Source of the DNA: Candidatus Gastranaerophilales bacterium | GTDB taxonomy: Bacteria; Cyanobacteriota; Vampirovibrionia; Gastranaerophilales; CAJFVJ01 | Direction: 5' to 3' | Length of the DNA stretch: 64,000 nucleotides | Assembly (NCBI GenBank): GCA_944323485.1 | Contig: CALUSR010000005.1 | Location: 174,155-238,154, forward strand | Made by a program: the position numbers and the translations under genes | In this document: piece by piece, positions 9,204-18,200 of the stretch | Layout: each line of letters opens with the position of its first letter | Numbering within the stretch: position 1 is the stretch's first letter | The notes under the pieces: generated by a model | What the model was told of the DNA's origin: nothing | What the model saw: only the letters and a program-made list of their open reading frames with translations | Databases searched by the model: none

Positions 9204-10022
9204 CTATTGTTGATTTTGCTGTGTATTCTTCGCTTCAGGAGTACCCTTGTCTTCTACCTGAATTGTTGTCGGTTTTGAAGCCATCTTCAACAACGCCTGT
9301 GATGCAAGTTTTGCATCTTCACCGTAGACATTCGGCGTTTGCTGAATTTGGTTCAAGAGCTGAGAAGTTTTCTGATTTCCGTTTGCATACCCCGAAGATA
9401 ATGTAGTCATGGCTATCATTCTTACATTCGGATCAGGATCTTGCAAAGACTTGTTCAAAAGATTTGTCAAAGCCGGGTCATCTTTTCTTGTCTCAAGCTC
9501 TTTAAATCTGTTCAAGAGTTCTTTTACACCCTGCATTCTTATATCAGGATTTGAATTGTTCAAATAATTTTCTATGGTTTTAATATATTCATCAGTCAGA
9601 GGAACAACATCTTTATCTTTCATCTTCGGTTTTTCTTCTGTCTGAGCAGGCTGGCTTACGGGAGCAGCGGCAGGCTGTGTTTGTGCCGGTTGCTGAGCCG
9701 GCATCGGATAATAATACGGCATTGGCATAGGATAAGGATAAAGCCCCATTCCTTGAGGTCCGTACCATGAAGATTGCGGATACGTCATATTGCCTGAAGA
9801 CGGTGCAGCTCCTGCCGTAGGATTGAATATTTGAATATTAACGGCGCTGACACCTGCTCTAGGTGCATTAGGCTGAGTCATCACAGGATAAGATGCAACC
9901 TGTTGATACCCGTTCTGAGAAGCAGGTTGAGGTACCTGCTGTGTTCCTGCTGCTGCATTCTGTGCAGATACAGGTTGATACATCTGTGGTTGAACACCTT
10001 GATTATAAACAGAATTACTCAT
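9204..10022 (-). CDS. HEAT-repeat protein with a Pro/Gln-rich N-terminus
   Basis: A 272-residue protein in two halves. Residues 1-135 are low-complexity, rich in Gln, Pro, Ala and Tyr, with repeated PYP/PMP elements, and are probably disordered. Residues ~140-255 form HEAT-type helical repeats (NSNPDIRMQGVKELL, then DPDPNVRMIAMTTL), a protein-protein interaction fold. There is no signal peptide. The ATG has an AAGGG ribosome-binding site. It shares a transcript with the unknown gene at 8707-9189. A scaffold role is likely; the partner is unknown. Confidence 0.82.
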   Translation of the reverse strand: MSNSVYNQGVQPQMYQPVSAQNAAAGTQQVPQPASQNGYQQVASYPVMTQPNAPRAGVSAVNIQIFNPTAGAAPSSGNMTYPQSSWYGPQGMGLYPYPMPMPYYYPMPAQQPAQTQPAAAPVSQPAQTEEKPKMKDKDVVPLTDEYIKTIENYLNNSNPDIRMQGVKELLNRFKELETRKDDPALTNLLNKSLQDPDPNVRMIAMTTLSSGYANGNQKTSQLLNQIQQTPNVYGEDAKLASQALLKMASKPTTIQVEDKGTPEAKNTQQNQQ

Positions 10023-10126
10023 AATTAACCCTTAAACTAACACTTCTAATTATTAAAAAACATTTATTAAAGAAAAAATGCTAATTTGAAATAAATTATT
10101 AAGATATATTACCTATTATTTTAAAT

Positions 10127-10717
10127 TTGATTAAAAACGAGCTAGACCGAGAAAAAATTATTTATAATTTTCTTATGAATAATAATTTTCTCGAGCATAT
10201 TCCCCCAAATGAACTCTGCAACAAATGCGGTGAGTGTTGCAGGTGTATTATCAGTGCATATTCAGAGAAAGAACTTGAAGAACTTGATGATGAAGAGGCG
10301 AAATTATTCTTGTCTTTTTTCAAAAAATACAACTCGCTATCAGAGCTTGATGAAAAAAAGAAAAAATATATCGAAGCAGTATCATCATTTATGAATAAAG
10401 ATATTGAAATATGGTACTGTCCTCACATTGATGACCGAAACATCTGTACAATTTACGAAGACCGTCCGTCTTTTTGCAGGTCTTATCCGAAAAACGGATG
10501 GATTGTCACACCTCCAGGCTGCGGGTATAAGGGGTGGCAATATGAACAGAGGGAAAAACAGAAAAAAATAATCAGAAAGTTGAAAGAACAGCTCTTAATT
10601 TTGAAGACAAATGCCTCAAATAATTTTCAGGATGATATTATTATAGTAAAAGAGCTTGAGGAAAAAATTCTCGAAAAAATAGCCAAATATAAAAAATATG
10701 GAGCTGATAACTGGTAG
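10127..10717 (+). CDS. YkgJ-family cysteine-cluster protein
   Basis: Member of the YkgJ/UPF0153 family, proteins with a conserved cysteine cluster thought to bind zinc or an iron-sulfur centre. Visible ligands: CNKCGECCRC near residues 31-40, then YCPH, CTIY and SFCRSYP with a late GCGY. The C-terminal ~60 residues form a charged coiled coil. The chosen start is a TTG at 10127 with a poor ribosome-binding site; an ATG at 10175 is an alternative that would keep the whole cluster. A related protein follows 2 nt downstream, then a dCMP deaminase. Confidence 0.85.
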   Translation: MIKNELDREKIIYNFLMNNNFLEHIPPNELCNKCGECCRCIISAYSEKELEELDDEEAKLFLSFFKKYNSLSELDEKKKKYIEAVSSFMNKDIEIWYCPHIDDRNICTIYEDRPSFCRSYPKNGWIVTPPGCGYKGWQYEQREKQKKIIRKLKEQLLILKTNASNNFQDDIIIVKELEEKILEKIAKYKKYGADNW

Positions 10718-10719
10718 AG

Positions 10720-11220
10720 ATGGAAGAATCAGTTGTTGAACGGGTAAAAAATTTATTCAAAATGCCTCAGAGTTTATGCAGACAGTGCGGTCAGTGCTGC
10801 AGAGTAGTCTGTTTTAAGGGAGGTTTGTCTTATGAAGAACTGATTGACGCTCTAAAAAAAGAAGGAGCGCCTGATGCTGATATAGTTCTTATTGAAGGAA
10901 TAAAAGACTTTTTGACGCTTTTTCGTCCTTATAAAACAAATGAAGAAGCGAGAGAAAAAAATCCGTCTTTTGTTGAAAAATTTAGAGCACGGTTAAAAAA
11001 CTACGATGAAAATAAACAATATTTCTATTGCTGCAAATTCTTGGATGACGACAACAGATGTCTAATACATGAGGACAGACCAACGCTGTGCAGATTATAT
11101 CCTCTTCCTCATGAGAGGACTATTTTTTATGACAACTGCGGTTATGAACAAACAGCAAAGAAGAATATAAAAGAGATATCTGACATAATAGAACGACTGA
11201 AAAAAGGGGAAATATTATGA
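10720..11220 (+). CDS. second YkgJ-family cysteine-cluster protein
   Basis: A 166-residue paralogue of the preceding gene. The ligands CRQCGQCCRVVC lie near residues 20-31, followed by YCCKFL, CLIHEDRPTLCRLYP and a late NCGY, matching the same family pattern. The stop overlaps the start of the dCMP deaminase (ATGA). Two diverged copies side by side suggest duplication with division of labour. The biochemical role of the family is poorly known; metal or Fe-S binding is likely. Confidence 0.88.
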   Translation: MEESVVERVKNLFKMPQSLCRQCGQCCRVVCFKGGLSYEELIDALKKEGAPDADIVLIEGIKDFLTLFRPYKTNEEAREKNPSFVEKFRARLKNYDENKQYFYCCKFLDDDNRCLIHEDRPTLCRLYPLPHERTIFYDNCGYEQTAKKNIKEISDIIERLKKGEIL

Positions 11221-11663
11221 GTATAATTAACTGGACCGACTATTTTCTTGAAGTGGCAAAAACAGCAGCCATGAGATCAAATTGTTTGAGAAGTCAGGTA
11301 GGAGCAGTCATTGTCTCTCCTGATAAGATGATTAAAGCGACAGGTTATAACGGCACTCCATCCAAAGTAACATCTTGTTATGAGAGAAATTTTTGCTATC
11401 GAATAAAAAATGATATCCCGAGCGGAACAAAGTATGAAACTTGCAGAAGCATTCATGCAGAACAAAATGCAATCATCCAGGCAGGAATGGATAAGTGCAA
11501 AGATGCAACAATGTATATATGGGGGCACAATTTTATATGCATATTATGCAAAAGATTTATAGTTCAGGCAGGTATAAAAGATGTTTATCTGAAAAAAGAC
11601 GAAAACGCCGAGCTTGTTCATGTATATGCTTCAGAACTTAGAGAACAGCTTGAAAACTCCTAA
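11217..11663 (+). CDS. dCMP deaminase (cytidine/deoxycytidylate deaminase family)
   Basis: Zinc enzyme that converts dCMP to dUMP, supplying thymidylate synthesis. The 148-residue protein has the HAEQNAI active-site motif (His ligand and catalytic Glu) and a downstream CILC zinc pair, with no proline before the first Cys. NGTPS near 44-48 and an extra Cys-rich segment between 54 and 75 match the ComEB/dCMP-deaminase branch, where a second zinc site is common. It is translationally coupled to the YkgJ gene upstream. Substrate choice within the deaminase family is inferred. Confidence 0.9.
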   Translation: MSIINWTDYFLEVAKTAAMRSNCLRSQVGAVIVSPDKMIKATGYNGTPSKVTSCYERNFCYRIKNDIPSGTKYETCRSIHAEQNAIIQAGMDKCKDATMYIWGHNFICILCKRFIVQAGIKDVYLKKDENAELVHVYASELREQLENS

Positions 11664-11742
11664 ATCATATAATTATATCATATAAAATAACTGATATATA
11701 TAATATAATTAAATCGAAATAAGACACTCAAAGGATATAAAT

Positions 11743-12393
11743 ATGACAAAAGAAAAAATGCATTTGTTAATATTTCTTTTCATTGTAATACTCCTAATCG
11801 GATTAGGGTCTGTTTGGGCTATTTCTCATTTTTCAAAAGTTAATTTGAAACATAAATTTGTAGAAAGTCAGAGAATTACAAACGATGTGCTTAAAGTGCT
11901 CGGAACAAATGACAATCAGTATTTGTATGCAAGTTATATCAAAAATGAACGCTCTTTCAGAAATGATTTTATCAGCTCCGGTATGTTGAATATAGACGAC
12001 AAAGTTCCGGCCCTGCCCGTATCAGAATATGAAAAAACTTATAAAAACAGAGGGAAAAATAATTCAATAAACACATCTGTACTTGGGGATTTCAACTTCA
12101 CAACAAAAAACAAAATAACTTATTTTATCAAAGACTATGAACGTGTCGTTTACATAACAATTGATATAAACGGATATAAGTCAAATCCTAATGTTTACGG
12201 TCAAGACCTGTTCTCTTTTCAGCTGCTGAACAACGGTCAGTTATATCCGATGGGCTCAAAATATACAGATTTTTCTAAAGAGAAATTCAATGATTTATGT
12301 ACGACTACTTCTTATTCAAAATACAATGGTATAACCTGCGCTCAAGAAGCAGTTGATTCATTGGAAAACAATACCGGTTATTTCAACTTCTAA
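11743..12393 (+). CDS. hypothetical membrane-anchored protein
   Basis: Not recognised. A 216-residue protein with an N-terminal membrane anchor (residues ~7-27, very hydrophobic and preceded by lysines) and a soluble remainder of mixed alpha/beta character, probably facing the periplasm. The layout, one N-terminal helix followed by a polar domain with few cysteines, resembles a pseudopilin, but the prepilin peptidase motif GFTLxE is absent. It has its own promoter region and a terminator downstream. Confidence 0.75.
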   Translation: MTKEKMHLLIFLFIVILLIGLGSVWAISHFSKVNLKHKFVESQRITNDVLKVLGTNDNQYLYASYIKNERSFRNDFISSGMLNIDDKVPALPVSEYEKTYKNRGKNNSINTSVLGDFNFTTKNKITYFIKDYERVVYITIDINGYKSNPNVYGQDLFSFQLLNNGQLYPMGSKYTDFSKEKFNDLCTTTSYSKYNGITCAQEAVDSLENNTGYFNF

Positions 12394-12410
12394 TAAAATT
12401 TTATCTGATA

Positions 12411-12453
12411 AAAAATCCTCTGCGGTTTATATGTGACCATGGGGGATTTTTTT
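12411..12453 (+). terminator. terminator after the membrane-anchored protein
   Basis: Stem AAAAATCCTCTG pairs (with G-T pairs) to TGGGGGATTTTT around a loop of about 16 nt, and the right arm ends in a T7 run. This is a conventional Rho-independent signal for the plus-strand gene ending at 12393. Confidence 0.75.
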
Positions 12454-12480
12454 ACAAAAGGTTGAAGGTGACAAACCATA

Positions 12481-12525
12481 CAATCAAGAAACCCCGATGA
12501 AGATTTCATCGGGGTTTCTTGATTG
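12481..12525 (-). terminator. 21-bp perfect hairpin terminator of tpsA
   Basis: Left arm 12481-12501 and right arm 12505-12525 pair perfectly over 21 bp with a GAT loop. It lies 8 nt beyond the tpsA stop. The T-tract is short on both strands, but the length of the stem makes termination likely and possibly bidirectional. Confidence 0.75.
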
Positions 12526-12533
12526 TTTATCAA

Positions 12534-15020
12534 TTAGTATATTTCACGTCTTTTGTTGTTTGGATCTTGAGTTCCGATTGGTAAGTTCTGGAGAACTTCG
12601 TATTCATCATCTTTAACAACTTCTATGAAATATTTTTTGTTGATTTCGTCTATCTCAGCGCTAGCACCTAATGGGATGAAGTCGATCATCGGAGAAGGAG
12701 CAAGTCCGGCAACGTCACTGTTGAGATCTTTGATTTTGTTGATTTCCTGATTGTCAATCAAATCTTGAAGGTCATCACCGGGCCAGATATGATATACATT
12801 GAATCCGTTCTTAGCTTCATAATCGATGCCTGCACGAGTGATTGGTTCGTATACGTAGATGTCACCGTTTGAAGTTTTGATGTTCAGGTTATCTGATTGG
12901 AATGCATTGATATCAATTGTATTTGCGTTTGATTCACCATCTTTAACATTCATATCACTTCTTTTTCCATCGAGAGTGATGACATCTGTTTTGAGAGCAA
13001 CTGTGTTCGGAGCATAATCAAATTGTCCTGCACGAAGTTCAAAGTCTCTGTTGTTAGCTGTATCATCAATTGTCTGTTCAAATCCCATTGCGTTAGCACC
13101 TGAGGTTTCAAGAACAACTTTTTGTCCGCCGTGAATTCTTACTTTGTTGTCATCGCTGAATGTTGTATGAAGAGTGTCACCTTCAACTTTGTTCAGAACG
13201 ATATCTTGAGTACCTGTTCTTACTTCAGCTTTTCTTCCTGCGTAGATGTCGCCGCCTTTAGAACCTGTGAGGATAGCACCGTCATCATAAGATCTGACTT
13301 CTGCATCTCTGCCTGCTCTTACAGTGTTGAAGTTAACTCCTTTACCTTCGAGCAATGCATCGGTTTGAGCTTCTACATTATTGACGAGGATATTTTCGCT
13401 CAAGTCGAAGATTTTAACATTGTTGCCTTTAGCATTCATTTCTTTTGCTGTTGATGTAGCGATTGTAACATCACCTGTTGAGTCAATGTTCAAATTCTTA
13501 TCAAATGTAGAACCTGTAACTTTTACATAGCCGTTTTTATTTTTCAGATCAACGGTTCCGTTAGATTTTACCTGATTGAAGTGAACTGCACCGTCGAGTT
13601 CGCCGATTTTAGCACCATCAACAATATTTGTTTTGTTGAAGTTGAATATATCAGCTTTTGATTTGTCGATTGTTCCTCTGATAGTGCCGCCGTTGAGGTT
13701 TACTGAACCTGCTTTAGCAGTGAATGCCATAGCACCGTCGTTGGTTACTCTATTGAAGTTGATATGACCTTTATCATTGATAGCAATAATCTTAGAAGTT
13801 GCATCATTTGTTGCATCTGTTACGTTGATATTGCTTTCTGTTTCTTTAACAAAATCAGAAGGTGTCAAATAGTCATGGTCAGGTGCTTCGATATTCAACA
13901 ATGAACCGTTTTTGTTGTTGAATTCGTTGATGTTAATCTCACCTGTGTTTGTATAAACGTTAACCTGACCTGCGTCATTTGATGCACGGAGCATTTCAAT
14001 GTTGCCTGTACGTGTTTTTGCAACATATTGAGAACCTTTGTTATGCAAATCAGTTGTGTTAACTTTTCCGCTCTTTGTTGATACAGTGTAGATTGAATTT
14101 CCTGAGTTTACGTTGTTTGAACTTTCAATCATTCCTGAATCATTCAAAACAGCCAGATGTGAACCGTTCTGGTTGTCGATATTTTCTAAGTAAATATTGC
14201 CTGAAGTTGACTGAATTGTAACTTTTGAATTGTCAAAGCCTGTTCTTTTTGACATATCAAGAGTACCGTCTTTTTTAGTTCCTGCTTGCAGGTTAATGTT
14301 GCCTTTATTTGTTGTCAACTTAACTTCTTTAGCATCTTTTACTCTAACATTTTCAAATTTAATGTCATTTCCTGCTGTAATGTGCAAAGCACCGTCTTTT
14401 GTTGTAAATGCAGAGTTAGCAACGTGGATATCACCTTTTGCAAGTCCCGGATTATCTACACCTGCAACTGCATCGTAGTTAATACCGTCAACTGTTGATA
14501 ACTTGATTGATTTACCGAGCAAGTCTGCTGCCGAATAAATTGAACCGGCATTAACTTCCAAATTACCGTTGATTTTTGCACCTTTTTCAAGTCTTACGTT
14601 GCCTGCTTTTTTGGCAATTGAATCAACTGTATTGATTCCAAGATTTCCGAGGTTGATTACAGCACCGTTACCAACCATAACACCATTCGGGTTAAGAAGA
14701 GTTGTTCTTCCAGTTGCAGCACCGACACCTGATGCATTCCATGTACCGTTGATTACTGATGGTGCTGAACCGTTAACTTTGAACAAAATATGCTGATTTT
14801 GTCCGTTGAACTGGTTTGTCAATGATTGACCCTTTTGTATATTAAATTTGTTCCATTCGGTAACAGCATGTAGACCATCAATAGCATCTGTGCTGACTAC
14901 ATCTTTACCGTTAAAGTGTGCCCCTGAACCGCCGGCAAATGAAGCATCAATAGCCAATGCTGAATTGTTGATTGTCATCATCATTCCGACTGCCAGAGTA
15001 AAGACTAAAATCTTTTTCAT
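12534..15020 (-). CDS. two-partner secretion exoprotein, filamentous haemagglutinin type (TpsA)
   Basis: Large secreted adhesin-like protein, 828 residues from the chosen start. A signal peptide ends at ALA (~residue 24). The TPS domain follows (about 25-270), with the usual NGTWNASG and NPNGVMVGNGAVINLGNLG features that the TpsB partner recognises. The rest is a long right-handed beta-helix of short repeats rich in N, G, D and T. The ATG at 15020 has a good AAGGAG; an upstream ATG adds 13 odd residues. The likely transporter is the TpsB gene at 21440-23254 on the other strand, unusually far away. It is small for a FHA protein and lacks visible toxin domains. Confidence 0.92.
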   Translation of the reverse strand: MKKILVFTLAVGMMMTINNSALAIDASFAGGSGAHFNGKDVVSTDAIDGLHAVTEWNKFNIQKGQSLTNQFNGQNQHILFKVNGSAPSVINGTWNASGVGAATGRTTLLNPNGVMVGNGAVINLGNLGINTVDSIAKKAGNVRLEKGAKINGNLEVNAGSIYSAADLLGKSIKLSTVDGINYDAVAGVDNPGLAKGDIHVANSAFTTKDGALHITAGNDIKFENVRVKDAKEVKLTTNKGNINLQAGTKKDGTLDMSKRTGFDNSKVTIQSTSGNIYLENIDNQNGSHLAVLNDSGMIESSNNVNSGNSIYTVSTKSGKVNTTDLHNKGSQYVAKTRTGNIEMLRASNDAGQVNVYTNTGEININEFNNKNGSLLNIEAPDHDYLTPSDFVKETESNINVTDATNDATSKIIAINDKGHINFNRVTNDGAMAFTAKAGSVNLNGGTIRGTIDKSKADIFNFNKTNIVDGAKIGELDGAVHFNQVKSNGTVDLKNKNGYVKVTGSTFDKNLNIDSTGDVTIATSTAKEMNAKGNNVKIFDLSENILVNNVEAQTDALLEGKGVNFNTVRAGRDAEVRSYDDGAILTGSKGGDIYAGRKAEVRTGTQDIVLNKVEGDTLHTTFSDDNKVRIHGGQKVVLETSGANAMGFEQTIDDTANNRDFELRAGQFDYAPNTVALKTDVITLDGKRSDMNVKDGESNANTIDINAFQSDNLNIKTSNGDIYVYEPITRAGIDYEAKNGFNVYHIWPGDDLQDLIDNQEINKIKDLNSDVAGLAPSPMIDFIPLGASAEIDEINKKYFIEVVKDDEYEVLQNLPIGTQDPNNKRREIY

Positions 15021-15206
15021 ATATATCTCCTTTTTAATATTTTGTATATACTTTTTCAATACAAAAGTGTATATTTATTAAAAAACAAAAAGTAAGTCAA
15101 AATTAATAAAATTCAAGGAAAAACTTAAAAAAAGTTAACATTATATTATTAAACACCAAAAACGCTATTATTGCTAGTTTTTATGTCAATTTATTAACTA
15201 AAAAAT

Positions 15207-15932
15207 TTAATTTTTTTCAATTATTTTTTTAAAATTTTCAACATCCTCCTCTGTATCTATTCCAACCGGCGAATAGCCTACTACAACTGTTTTTATGCGC
15301 ATTCCGTTCTCAAGTGCTCTCAATTGTTCCAAACTCTCACTCATTTCAAGAGGGGTTTGTTCCATTTTAGTCATTTTTAACAAAGAGTCACTTTTATAGG
15401 CATAAAGCCCGATATGCGCATAAACAGGAGATTTTCCTTCATTCCTTTCATATGGAATAGGACTTCTTGAAAAATACATCGCCATGCCCGATTTTGAAAC
15501 AACACACTTCACAACATTGGGGTTTGTTATTTCTTCTTTATCTTTTATCACTCTGATTAAAGTTGAAATATCCGCATCCGATTCTTTGATGGCTTCGATA
15601 GCTTTGTCTATACTCTCAGGGTCTATCATCGGTTCATCTCCCTGAACATTTACGGCAATGCCAATATTGGCATCACCACTTACAATCTCTGCGATACGGT
15701 CGCTTCCGCACTTATGATTTGGCGATGTCATCCTGACCAATCCGCCGAATGATATAACTTCATCATAAATACGCTTATCATCAGTCGCAACGACAACTTC
15801 ATCAGCGGACTTTGCCTGTTTTGCCTTTTCATAAACCCACTGTATAATAGACTTTCCGCCTATTTTTATCAAAGGTTTCCCGGGCAGCCTTGTTGAGGCA
15901 TATCGTGCAGGAATTATTATTGATGTTTTCAT
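15207..15932 (-). CDS. kdsB: CMP-KDO synthetase KdsB
   Basis: Activates KDO with CTP for lipopolysaccharide core synthesis: CTP + KDO gives CMP-KDO + PPi, in the cytoplasm. The 241-residue protein has the family hallmarks: IPARYASTRLPGKPL at residues 7-21, NVQGDEPMIDP near 99-109, and the YERNEGKSPVYAHIGLYAY segment. A strong GGAGGAGG ribosome-binding site precedes the ATG. It overlaps nothing; the Xer recombinase gene lies 24 nt upstream in the same direction. This gene is direct evidence for an LPS-bearing outer membrane. Confidence 0.97.
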   Translation of the reverse strand: MKTSIIIPARYASTRLPGKPLIKIGGKSIIQWVYEKAKQAKSADEVVVATDDKRIYDEVISFGGLVRMTSPNHKCGSDRIAEIVSGDANIGIAVNVQGDEPMIDPESIDKAIEAIKESDADISTLIRVIKDKEEITNPNVVKCVVSKSGMAMYFSRSPIPYERNEGKSPVYAHIGLYAYKSDSLLKMTKMEQTPLEMSESLEQLRALENGMRIKTVVVGYSPVGIDTEEDVENFKKIIEKN

Positions 15933-15956
15933 TTACTACCTCCTCCTCAATTTTAT

Positions 15957-16868
15957 CTAAACAGCACGAGGATGTGCTTTTGTATAAGCCTGCTTCAATC
16001 TCTCGGTTGAAACATGGGTATAAATCTGTGTATTACTGATGCTTGCATGCCCCAAAAGTTCTTGAACTATACGCAAATCAGCACCTTTTTCAAGCATCTT
16101 TGTTGCAAAACTATGTCTGAAGACGTGAGGAGATACCTTCTTCTGTATCTTCAATTTTTTTGCGGTGTCTTTTATCACATTGTATACACTCTTCGGCTGG
16201 AGCATAAAACCTGTGTTATTCACAAAAACAAAGTCTTCTTCACTGTGTTCTTTCCTGCATAAAATCGGACGAATTTTTTCCATATATGAAAGCATATATT
16301 TCTTTGCTCTGTTGCTGATAAGAACAATCCTTTCTTTACCGCCTTTACCGAATACAGTTATTTCATTCTGCTCAAGATTCAAATTTTCAAATTTCAAATG
16401 ACACAGCTCTGAAATACGCATGCCAGTTACAAACAGAACCTCCAAAATAGTATGATTTCTGAAGCCTGCAGGAGTATTTGTTTCAATAGCATTTATAATA
16501 CTCATAGCTTCAGTCTCTGTTAGAAATTTGGGCAAAGATTTATTCTTTCTCGGACTTTTTATATTATCTGCAGGATTTGCTTCGACAATGCGCTCTCTGT
16601 ATAGATATCTGTAGAAAGTTCTTATAGCTGCAATTTTCCTTGATACAGTCGTTTTGGAATAGTTATGAGGCTGAATGCTTGCAAGATACTCTCTTATAGT
16701 TTTATGCTGGACTCTATCTGCATTCATACTTCCAAGATAAGACAGAAAGTCAGATACATCCTTGTGGTAAGCAAGAATGGTATGGGGAGAGAAATTTTTC
16801 TCTATTTCTAAATAGAGTTTGAAATCCTCAAGATATTGCTTTGATATGTCATTTATTACATTATCCAT
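15957..16868 (-). CDS. tyrosine recombinase XerC/XerD type
   Basis: Site-specific recombinase of chromosome dimer resolution type. All catalytic residues are visible in 303 residues: R151 (GMRISELC), K175 (GKGGKER), H248 and R251 (HVFRHSF), H274 (LLGHAS) and nucleophile Y283 (NTQIYTH). The N-terminal SAM-like DNA-binding domain is present (about 1-105). The ATG at 16868 has an AGGA ribosome-binding site; an upstream start adds 9 residues. Full length and standard motifs argue for a housekeeping XerC/D rather than a phage integrase. Whether it is XerC or XerD cannot be told here, and no dif-like site was found by eye. Confidence 0.93.
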   Translation of the reverse strand: MDNVINDISKQYLEDFKLYLEIEKNFSPHTILAYHKDVSDFLSYLGSMNADRVQHKTIREYLASIQPHNYSKTTVSRKIAAIRTFYRYLYRERIVEANPADNIKSPRKNKSLPKFLTETEAMSIINAIETNTPAGFRNHTILEVLFVTGMRISELCHLKFENLNLEQNEITVFGKGGKERIVLISNRAKKYMLSYMEKIRPILCRKEHSEEDFVFVNNTGFMLQPKSVYNVIKDTAKKLKIQKKVSPHVFRHSFATKMLEKGADLRIVQELLGHASISNTQIYTHVSTERLKQAYTKAHPRAV

Positions 16869-16925
16869 TCCTAAATTATATAATTTTAAAAGCAATATAA
16901 AAATAATTAATATACTGTAATTTAT

Positions 16926-17681
16926 CTATAAAATAAGAAGGGTCCCTCCGATTATCGGAAGAGAAACCATAGCCGTTTTCAAAAGCCATACGGGAGAACG
17001 TTTGGTAAATTTTGCACCGATATATGCCCCGCACATAAGTCCGACTACGACCTCCGCAAACAATCGTAAATCTAAAGACCCTGAAGCGAGGTATCCTATA
17101 CTTCCGAAAAATCCCATTGGAAGCATTATTAACATGGTTGTTCCGACTATTTTATTGATAGGAAGCGAAAAACACATAAGCATGCTAAGCTGTATAAACT
17201 GAGCAGCACCAAAACCGAAAGTACCTGCCAAAAGACCGTTTATAAACCCTATTAAAAAACAAATTGTGAAAAACTTTCCTGATGAACAGTTTTCTCCAGC
17301 ATTTTTCTCAAGAATTTTATCAAACACATGAGAAAAAAGACGTAAATATGCAACGGCAGCAGAAATATATAATAAAAACGCAGTCATATACTTCAACTCT
17401 GAAGGAGGTATAAAATGCGCAACATGAGCGCCTATAAAAGATCCTAATGATGCAAAAATACCTATGGTTAATCCTGTTTTAATTGAAAGATTGCCGTCAC
17501 GAAAATGGCTTAATGTACCTGAAAATGTTGTAAAAGCCATAGCTCCGAGAGAAATACCGAGGGCAGTATGGATAGAGATTCCAAAAAAGAATGTCAAAAT
17601 CGACACAACCATCGCAGCTCCGCCGACTCCGATAAAGCCGACTACACACCCTAAAAAAAACATTGTTAATAAAATAATCAT
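16926..17681 (-). CDS. TauE/SafE-family sulfite/anion exporter
   Basis: Integral membrane permease of 251 residues with about eight hydrophobic helices. It carries the family pattern: a GFIGVGGA motif in the first half (residues ~16-23) and a GLLAGTFGFGAAQ motif in the second, the two inverted repeats of TauE/SafE proteins. It probably moves a small sulfur-containing or carboxylate anion, but the substrate cannot be read from sequence. It lies downstream of the tRNA-Leu gene, separated by a terminator, and reads on towards the recombinase. Confidence 0.88.
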   Translation of the reverse strand: MIILLTMFFLGCVVGFIGVGGAAMVVSILTFFFGISIHTALGISLGAMAFTTFSGTLSHFRDGNLSIKTGLTIGIFASLGSFIGAHVAHFIPPSELKYMTAFLLYISAAVAYLRLFSHVFDKILEKNAGENCSSGKFFTICFLIGFINGLLAGTFGFGAAQFIQLSMLMCFSLPINKIVGTTMLIMLPMGFFGSIGYLASGSLDLRLFAEVVVGLMCGAYIGAKFTKRSPVWLLKTAMVSLPIIGGTLLIL

Positions 17682-17769
17682 AACAAATCTTCTTTATGCC
17701 AGAATCGCATAAAAATTATACCCATAAATATAAAGCGTTGTCATCTTCCCCACTATTTCCCCACAGCAA

Positions 17770-17797
17770 TAAAAAAGGCTCTCATTAAAGAGAGCCT
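17770..17797 (-). terminator. terminator downstream of tRNA-Leu
   Basis: On the minus strand, AGGCTCTC pairs with GAGAGCCT (8 bp, TTTAAT loop) and is followed by a T-rich tract. It lies just past the 3' end of the tRNA and before the TauE gene, so it ends the tRNA transcript. Confidence 0.85.
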
Positions 17798-17804
17798 GAA
17801 AAAC

Positions 17805-17891
17805 TGCCCTAGACCAGACTTGAACTGGTACTGAGTTATTCGCCCAATCGGATTTTAAGTCCGACGCGTCTACCGATTCCGCCACTAGGGC
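17805..17891 (-). tRNA. tRNA-Leu (anticodon TAA)
   Basis: An 87-nt class II cloverleaf with acceptor stem GCCCTAG/CTAGGGC, anticodon stem TCGGA/TCCGA around loop CTTAAAA (anticodon TAA), a long variable arm and a T-loop GTTCAAGTC. The discriminator is A. The 3' CCA is not encoded. Confidence 0.97.
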
Positions 17892-18200
17892 ATTCTGTTT
17901 GCAGAATAAATAATATAATAAAAAAGTTTTTTCGTCCACATGATTTTTGTCTTGAACTTTTTTCATACTCCATGAAGATGATTTTTTTTACTTTCTGTAT
18001 TCTCTTTAAATACATAAATATATAATAGTTCATGGAATGTTAGACAAATTTTTTTATCAGGAATGTAGACTTTAAGAAAAAGATTATTATTATTTAAACA
18101 GGTAGTTAGAATACAGTTTCAAAAATGCTGACATTCTTCGCTGCGGACATAAAAGAAGTCCAAGGCAATACTTAGTGAACACTAAAACGGAGAATAAAAA
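17892..18200. other. intergenic region between tRNA-Leu and the 249-aa gene
   Basis: No gene is seen in these ~309 bases. They hold the tRNA-Leu promoter (minus) and the promoter of the plus-strand unknown gene. Close to that gene's start are a small GGAC...GTCC hairpin and a perfect palindrome TTAGTGAACACTAA (18172-18185), both within the probable 5' leader. Confidence 0.5.
18172..18185 (+). promoter_or_regulatory. perfect 14-nt palindrome in the leader of the 249-aa gene
   Basis: TTAGTGAACACTAA is an exact inverted repeat 15 nt before the start codon, immediately upstream of the Shine-Dalgarno. It could be an operator or a small leader hairpin that affects translation. No factor is known. 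Confidence 0.35.

Noticed and set aside
12534..15020. CDI-type toxin in the exoprotein
   Set aside because: No C-terminal toxin domain, VENN-like motif or downstream immunity gene is visible. The C-terminus is ordinary beta-helix-like sequence.
17694..17966. Minus-strand open frames across the tRNA-Leu gene
   Set aside because: They run through a tRNA and a terminator, so they cannot be real genes.
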